From the NCBI GenBank assembly GCA_033850885.1, contig JAWWPG010000046.1, positions 124,001 through 188,000 on the forward strand: a stretch of 64,000 bases of DNA, in the 5' to 3' direction. This document shows positions 60,165-64,000 of the stretch, in pieces. Source of the stretch: JAWWPG01 sp033850885 (lineage in GTDB: Bacteria; Actinomycetota; Actinomycetes; Propionibacteriales; Nocardioidaceae). Below the pieces are notes generated by a model, which saw only the letters and a program-made list of their open reading frames with translations, ran no database searches and was not told the origin of the DNA. Each line of letters starts with the position of its first letter. Within the stretch, counting starts at the first letter, position 1. A program made the position numbers and the translations under genes.

Positions 60165-60524
60165 ATGACCCTTGACGAACTGCGGGAAGAGCTTCGGCGC
60201 TTCGCTGACGAACGTGACTGGCAGCAGTTCCACACCCCGAAGAACCTGGTGATGGCACTTGCCGGAGAAGTAGGTGAACTCACCGAGATCTTCCAGTGGC
60301 TCACACCCCACGAGTCCACCATCGTGATGCGAACTCCGCAGTCAGCGGCACACCTGCGTGAGGAACTCAGTGATGTGTTCGGCTACCTCGTGCGGCTGGC
60401 CGACGTCCTGGAGGTGGACCTCTTGGCCGCACTACAGGAGAAGATCCGCGTCAATGAGCAGCGGTACCCGGTGGAGAGGGCGAAGGGGAACGCTCTGAAG
60501 TACACCGACCTTCCTCGGGACTAG
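60165..60524 (+). CDS. MazG-type nucleotide pyrophosphohydrolase
   Basis: 119 residues from the ATG at 60165, 19 bp after the cas1 stop on the same strand. All-alpha NTP-PPase: FHTPKNLVMALAGEVGELTE (E-x2-E) and EELSDVFGYLVRLADVLEVD (E-x2-D), the four acidic metal ligands, and a trailing NEQRYPVE. Resembles dCTP/short MazG pyrophosphatases that clear nucleotides. Co-expression with Cas1 and PolB could balance dNTPs during element replication, or it may be a defence gene lowering nucleotide pools. Confidence 0.85.
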   Translation: MTLDELREELRRFADERDWQQFHTPKNLVMALAGEVGELTEIFQWLTPHESTIVMRTPQSAAHLREELSDVFGYLVRLADVLEVDLLAALQEKIRVNEQRYPVERAKGNALKYTDLPRD

Positions 60525-60567
60525 CCGAGCCCAGATGCGGCTCAGGTCGGGGAACACATCTGGAGTG

Positions 60568-61803
60568 TCAGGCTCCTGGCACGCGGTACTCGTAGGCGAG
60601 CGGACGAAGGTGGGACTCATCGAGCTCCCAGGGCTGGATCAAGTGGAACTGGCCACCCGAGGCCACTGGCTCTGGTCCGGAGGTGTCTAACACGATGTCG
60701 AAGACAACACCGAGAACGCACCCCGGGTAGCTGAGAGCGTTGATCACTTCGCCGGCAGTCAGCTGGACATGCGTCCCTACACCAGTGGTGCCCTTCACCT
60801 CTATCCGGATCTGCTCATCACCACGAGTGGCCTCGTAGTCCCACGAGCGTCGGGTGCTGGTGTCCTCTAGCCGCCAGCCCTGTGACTTGAAGTGCTTACG
60901 TACGACGTCCATGGCGCGCACCTCGACAGCCTTCCGCAACGCTGCGTCGGACATGCGGCCCAGCCCTCGGCGGCGGCGCTGACCGGTTTCGGGGAGGTCG
61001 TCGGTCATCGTCACCGGGCTCGGGCCTTTGCCGGGGTCCGGCAACTCCCCAGGTTGCAACGATCCCGGGTCCCAGCCGACGACTAGGTTGCCCATCCCCC
61101 GGTTGGCCCCGGACCTGCGGATCGCGTCTGCGACCTCGGTGCCAAGGGGGCCGCCGGGAGCAAGGCTCACTCCTTCCAGGTGGGCGATCGGCTCGATGCC
61201 GAACCGGCAAGGGTACTTGATCGTGTTCTCGGCCAGCTCGTCCTCCCAGTGCGGGGCGTGTGCAGCGACGAACGGGCCGACGAACCGGCACACATGTAGG
61301 TCCACTGTGCCTGTCAGCCACTGGGTCGACTGCACCCTCGGGCTTCCTCCGCTGTAGTGGGAGGCGATGATTACCAACCCGATGGAAGGCTGCCCCTCAT
61401 ACAGGGAGTCCCATTTGGGGAACCCCCATGTCCGTGTGACGAGCCCTCGCACCACATTGGTCTGGGCGGCTTCCCCGGCGTACACGGCCATTACGGCGAA
61501 GTCGAGAGCCTCGGCGGGGAGCAGGCCGCGAGCGACGGCCTGCCGGCGCACCTCGGGCACTAGCGCTTGCTGGATGTGCGGCCTACCGCGGTACCCGGGG
61601 ATCCCCGGCAGCCCGAGAGACTTCATCACATAGCTCACGTTCTCGAGCTTGTAGTCCACGGATCCGTCGGAGCGGCCGTCGAGCAGCGGACGAACCTGAG
61701 CCCTGGCCCGTGACTTATTGGCGCCACCAGACTCGAGAAGGTGGAAACCTGCCTCTACGAGAAGGCGGTTCTCTTCCTGGGACCAATCTTCGTTTGTAGG
61801 CAT
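60568..61803 (-). CDS. DUF3883 (PD-(D/E)XK-like) nuclease-domain protein
   Basis: 411 residues from the ATG at 61803 (GGAGCG upstream). The C-terminal ~120 residues are a DUF3883/NO VEIN-like domain: SWDYEATRGDEQIRIEVKGT has the D...E-x-K of PD-(D/E)XK nucleases, followed by TAGEVINALSYPGCVLGVVF. The N-terminal part (about 1-130, SQEENRLLVEAGFHLLESGG) is a helical domain found with such nucleases. The middle is not recognised. DUF3883 proteins are often part of restriction or anti-phage systems. Convergent with the MazG gene. Confidence 0.78.
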   Translation of the reverse strand: MPTNEDWSQEENRLLVEAGFHLLESGGANKSRARAQVRPLLDGRSDGSVDYKLENVSYVMKSLGLPGIPGYRGRPHIQQALVPEVRRQAVARGLLPAEALDFAVMAVYAGEAAQTNVVRGLVTRTWGFPKWDSLYEGQPSIGLVIIASHYSGGSPRVQSTQWLTGTVDLHVCRFVGPFVAAHAPHWEDELAENTIKYPCRFGIEPIAHLEGVSLAPGGPLGTEVADAIRRSGANRGMGNLVVGWDPGSLQPGELPDPGKGPSPVTMTDDLPETGQRRRRGLGRMSDAALRKAVEVRAMDVVRKHFKSQGWRLEDTSTRRSWDYEATRGDEQIRIEVKGTTGVGTHVQLTAGEVINALSYPGCVLGVVFDIVLDTSGPEPVASGGQFHLIQPWELDESHLRPLAYEYRVPGA

Positions 61804-61915
61804 AAGGCGCTCCAATCAGGCACCGGCAGTAAACCTAACAGTAACACAGCCTGTCGTAGTGCACCACTACACAGTGCTCCCAGCCCTCTTGGGCAGCCCT
61901 AGTCGGACCAGCTGC

Positions 61916-61976
61916 GGACGCCTGTGTGAGACCCACTGGAACAGCTGGGGACGCCTGTGAGACACGCTGGAAACAG
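61916..61976. repeat. Two imperfect direct repeats, period 33
   Basis: ggacgcctgtg(tg)agac occurs at 61916 and 61949, each followed by a similar cac..ctgga(a)acagc. They lie upstream of the DUF3883 gene and are a loose counterpart to the repeat pair left of PolB. Confidence 0.6.
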
Positions 61977-62016
61977 CCCCTTTCGAACTTTGATGCACGT
62001 CCTTTGCGTGTGGAGC

Positions 62017-62781
62017 TCAGTTGGATGTTGCACTCCGGACTATTCGCTCACGACTACCAACAAAGCGTGTTGTAGATGGGTCCAGGAACTCTATGAGGTC
62101 AATGAGCGCATTTTGGATGTCACGCAGTCGATCAGCGCGGCTGCTGGGTAAAGTAGCTATTGCCAGTCTAAAACGCTCAAACCAGGCGGCAAAAGCTGGG
62201 TTATCGTAATGGCCTACGAAACCGGCGTATCCCATGCACTCAAGCCGACTTTGTTCCGTGGCTACTGCACGTGTTATAACCAAAAGTTCTCCCATTGCAC
62301 GCTGCTCCCCGCGGTAGATATAAAAGTCGTCTTGGTAGCGGGAGGTGCTCGCGAAGATATCCGTGACCCGGCTTAACCGCTGAGATAGCAGAGCTGTCTC
62401 CTCTATTTCGCCCAAATCAAGAAACTGCATGTCGAGACGTAGTATTTCTAGCCACGCGAAAAACTGAGCCACAAGGAAAAGGGTATTCAGTTGCATATAC
62501 TCTGGGTGTCGACGGCCGATAAATCCTCCCGGCCGCAAGATATTATACAGTCGACTCTGCAAATCGAACGCTGACAAAAGAAGTGGATCGCGATATCGAG
62601 AGACCAGTCTGTCAGCCTGACTCTTCTTTCCTTCAGCCTCTCGCCGGCGGGCGAGTTCATCCTCGAATTGAGCCAGAGCAACACTGGACCGGCGCCTGGA
62701 ACGCTCAACCCCCAAGGCCGTGGCAAGCGAGACTGCTGCCGAGATTAGAGCAACAATCAGCGCTGTCGAAGTAACCGACAC
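62017..62781 (-). CDS. Single-pass membrane protein of unknown function
   Basis: 254 residues from a GTG at 62781 with GGAGA upstream. One N-terminal transmembrane helix (about 5-24, ALIVALISAAVSLATALGVE), then a helical cytoplasmic part with several Arg/Glu-rich stretches (LAQFEDELARRREAEGKKSQ). No domain recognised. AT-richer than the core chromosome, as the next gene is. Similar single-TM proteins are frequent in actinobacterial defence islands, but function here is unknown. Confidence 0.7.
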   Translation of the reverse strand: MSVTSTALIVALISAAVSLATALGVERSRRRSSVALAQFEDELARRREAEGKKSQADRLVSRYRDPLLLSAFDLQSRLYNILRPGGFIGRRHPEYMQLNTLFLVAQFFAWLEILRLDMQFLDLGEIEETALLSQRLSRVTDIFASTSRYQDDFYIYRGEQRAMGELLVITRAVATEQSRLECMGYAGFVGHYDNPAFAAWFERFRLAIATLPSSRADRLRDIQNALIDLIEFLDPSTTRFVGSRERIVRSATSN

Positions 62782-62814
62782 GTGGTCTCCTAGGCGGTCG
62801 CGAAGACGCTACGA

Positions 62815-63354
62815 TCACACGTACTTTGACCAACCCAACCTTTTCGCCGTAGATTTCGGTATCCGACCTCTGAGAAGCCGACCAAGTGCGATAAGTTCAT
62901 TCGGCGAAAGATATGACGGATTAGCCCCGATCGGAATTCTTATCTTCTCGCAACCGATCAGCGTCGGGTCCGCCTTGATAACCGCAATCGGCAAAAATTG
63001 GCTCAGCCTTGCTGATTCGAAATCTACACAATCGGTGATCTTATTTCTTCGCGACTTGTCTATAAGATGCTTGGGCTCAATGCCCCGAACCTGGCGTGTG
63101 GGTCCACTCGAGCGACCAATCTCGTAAATACCGGGGTCGCGCTTGCCCGTTATCCACAGAATGACTAAATCGCCCTTGGTTATCATTTGGCTGCGATAGC
63201 CAGGGCTAATTGTCCAGTCGTGAAGGTACACGCCGAATTTGTTGGCTTTGAGCCAGGGTTTCGCGGCTAGGTAGTCCCACACTTGTGTCGAATTTCCTTT
63301 GACAACCCACGCGCCGACGTCACCAGCCGATTGAAGCTCTCTCTGTACCATCAT
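62815..63354 (-). CDS. EVE domain-containing protein
   Basis: 179 residues. PUA-like EVE fold: AWVVKGNSTQVWDYLAAKPW, YRSQMITKGDLVILWITGKR and GIYEIGRSSGPT. EVE domains are readers of modified bases and commonly occur with McrB-like or nuclease proteins in restriction systems. Here it is stand-alone, 33 bp before the membrane-protein gene on the same strand, next to a DUF3883 gene. Low GC for this genome. ATG at 63354 (a second Met follows). Confidence 0.8.
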   Translation of the reverse strand: MMVQRELQSAGDVGAWVVKGNSTQVWDYLAAKPWLKANKFGVYLHDWTISPGYRSQMITKGDLVILWITGKRDPGIYEIGRSSGPTRQVRGIEPKHLIDKSRRNKITDCVDFESARLSQFLPIAVIKADPTLIGCEKIRIPIGANPSYLSPNELIALGRLLRGRIPKSTAKRLGWSKYV

Positions 63355-63381
63355 TATCCCTCACTCAACGACGATATCATT

Positions 63382-63651
63382 TCACGTATTGCGACAGCGT
63401 TGCGCCGCTTCGGGTGTTCGGTGCTTCACCGGACAGGTGCCGTGCCGGTAGATTGGCGACCGGCGCTTCCGTCCGGACCGCAGGCTGGTCGCGATGGACC
63501 GCTCGACTGAATACTTCGCATTGTCGATGGGATGGAGAGCCCGCCGAGCCCTTTTCACGACCCGGGGAGTTGCCTTGCGCTTGACTGCCCGTACGGGGTG
63601 CATGGCTCGCCTGACTCCCCGCGGCACTAGAAGTCGTGACAGGAAACCCAT
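63382..63651 (-). CDS. Small basic protein of unknown function
   Basis: 89 residues, strongly basic (Arg/Lys-rich) with a C-terminal HGTCPVKHRTPEAAQRC motif whose two Cys and His could bind zinc. Resembles short basic proteins found in phages and islands. Follows the partial lamin-tail gene on the same strand by 16 bp. Confidence 0.55.
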   Translation of the reverse strand: MGFLSRLLVPRGVRRAMHPVRAVKRKATPRVVKRARRALHPIDNAKYSVERSIATSLRSGRKRRSPIYRHGTCPVKHRTPEAAQRCRNT

Positions 63652-63667
63652 GGGCCTGGTCCTTGCT

Positions 63668-64000
63668 TTAGCAGTGGATGCTGCCGGGTCCGTCGCCCCA
63701 ATGGCAGGTGTCGACGGTGGCGCCGGTGTTGGCGACTAGGAAGGCAGTGTCTCCGGTGTTGTTCCACACGTAGTAACTCTGGCCCCAATAGCGGTTTGTG
63801 GACGTGTTGCGACCTGAGCCGGTGTGAACGCGGACACTGTGGCCCGGCCCGAGCTTGAGACTACCGAAGCCGCGGTAGACGTGTCCGGCGGTGTCATGGA
63901 CCCGGAAGCCTGAGAGCGGCCTGGCGATGCTTGTGGGGTTGTAAATGGTGACAAATTCCTCGTTGAGTTTCTTGTTCGTAACCGGCAGATCGTCGCCCGG
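63668..64000 (-). CDS. Lamin-tail-domain protein, 5' part beyond the window
   Basis: The minus-strand frame is open from the window end to a TAA at 63668 (110 codons). It reads as a lamin tail domain: EEFVTIYNPTSIARPLSGF, VHDTAGHVYRFG-like strand, LGPGHSVRVHTGSGRNTSTN, WNNTGDTAFLVANTGATVDT. LTD domains occur in secreted bacterial proteins and nucleases. The N-terminus, and so the presence of a signal peptide or catalytic domain, is not visible. Confidence 0.75.
   Translation of the reverse strand, partial: PGDDLPVTNKKLNEEFVTIYNPTSIARPLSGFRVHDTAGHVYRGFGSLKLGPGHSVRVHTGSGRNTSTNRYWGQSYYVWNNTGDTAFLVANTGATVDTCHWGDGPGSIHC

Larger units (their letters stand above)
52948..60524. mobile_element. Casposon-like element core (PolB, HNH, HTH, Cas1)
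   Basis: Casposons are defined by a family-B DNA polymerase together with a Cas1 integrase (casposase) and usually HNH and HTH genes. All four are here: PolB (52948-55878), HNH (55875-56318), HTH genes (56329-56832, 57399-57602, 57685-58551) and Cas1 (58544-60145). The two operons diverge from about 57.6 kb. No Cas2 or CRISPR array is visible. The limits given are those of the core genes (to the MazG gene); terminal inverted repeats were not found by eye, so real ends could lie near the direct repeats at 52.8 and 61.9 kb, or at the 49.95 kb junction. Confidence 0.65.

Noticed and set aside
52833..61976. Terminal inverted repeats of the casposon-like element
   Set aside because: Comparison by eye of both flanks gave only short shared cores in direct orientation. 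No inverted match long enough to claim.

Overview
The window comes from a high-GC actinobacterium, most likely Nocardioidaceae or another Propionibacteriales. Three things point there: strongly GC-biased third codon positions, a mycothione reductase (mycothiol is an actinobacterial thiol), and the block ftsK - rodZ-like - rimO - pgsA - cinA - clgR, an order typical of actinobacterial chromosomes. About 0-49.5 kb reads as ordinary chromosome, mostly on the minus strand in tightly packed operons with many 4-bp GTGA/ATGA stop/start overlaps. From about 49.95 kb to the right edge the window becomes a mosaic island with visibly AT-richer patches (about 50.4-52.8 kb and 62.0-63.4 kb).

Layout. 0-4 kb: a GlxA-type regulator (cut by the window edge) divergent from a DJ-1/PfpI gene, a palindromic tandem repeat, a dipeptidyl-peptidase IV-type S9 peptidase and a GlsB-type membrane protein. 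4.1-11.5 kb: the ftsK-to-clgR block. 11.6-19 kb: a PPP-type phosphoesterase, a cytochrome bd operon (cydA, cydB, fused cydDC) and a divergent BlaI/MecI repressor with a palindromic operator candidate. 19.2-24.5 kb: a compact four-gene unit of ECF-like sigma factor, small acidic protein, subtilase and TPR-CHAT (caspase-like) protease. 24.6-29.9 kb: membrane protein, RNase J, dapA, folA, thyA. 30-33.7 kb: a three-subunit molybdenum hydroxylase. 33.8-38.5 kb: a VOC protein and paaABCDE (phenylacetyl-CoA epoxidase). 38.6-41.9 kb: mycothione reductase and an ABC-2 exporter. 42-45.2 kb: three plus-strand envelope genes of unknown role. 45.2-49.95 kb: a PrmC-like methyltransferase and the 3' half of a Tad/Flp pilus cluster, with the tadA/cpaF ATPase gene cut off at the island junction.

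The most unusual part is 52.9-60.5 kb. A proofreading family-B DNA polymerase, an HNH nuclease and HTH proteins lie on one strand. Divergent from them are another HTH-like protein, a Cas1 integrase homologue and a MazG-type pyrophosphohydrolase. Cas1 keeps its catalytic triad and carries an added zinc ribbon and HTH. No Cas2, no other cas gene and no CRISPR array are visible. PolB + Cas1 + HNH + HTH is the gene content that defines casposons, so I read this as a casposon-like self-synthesising element in an actinobacterium. Clear terminal inverted repeats were not found by eye, so the boundaries are open. Around it are genes typical of defence islands: a 2-deoxyribosyltransferase/TIR-like protein, a DUF3883 nuclease-like protein, an EVE-domain protein and single-pass membrane proteins.

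How the genes work together. The bd oxidase operon and its CydDC exporter support respiration under low oxygen. The Paa proteins open the phenylacetyl-CoA ring. The CHAT-subtilase-sigma unit looks like a protease-linked signalling circuit. The Tad cluster would build a Flp-type pilus, but its motor gene is disrupted at the island edge, so the pilus is probably not functional unless an intact ATPase exists elsewhere.
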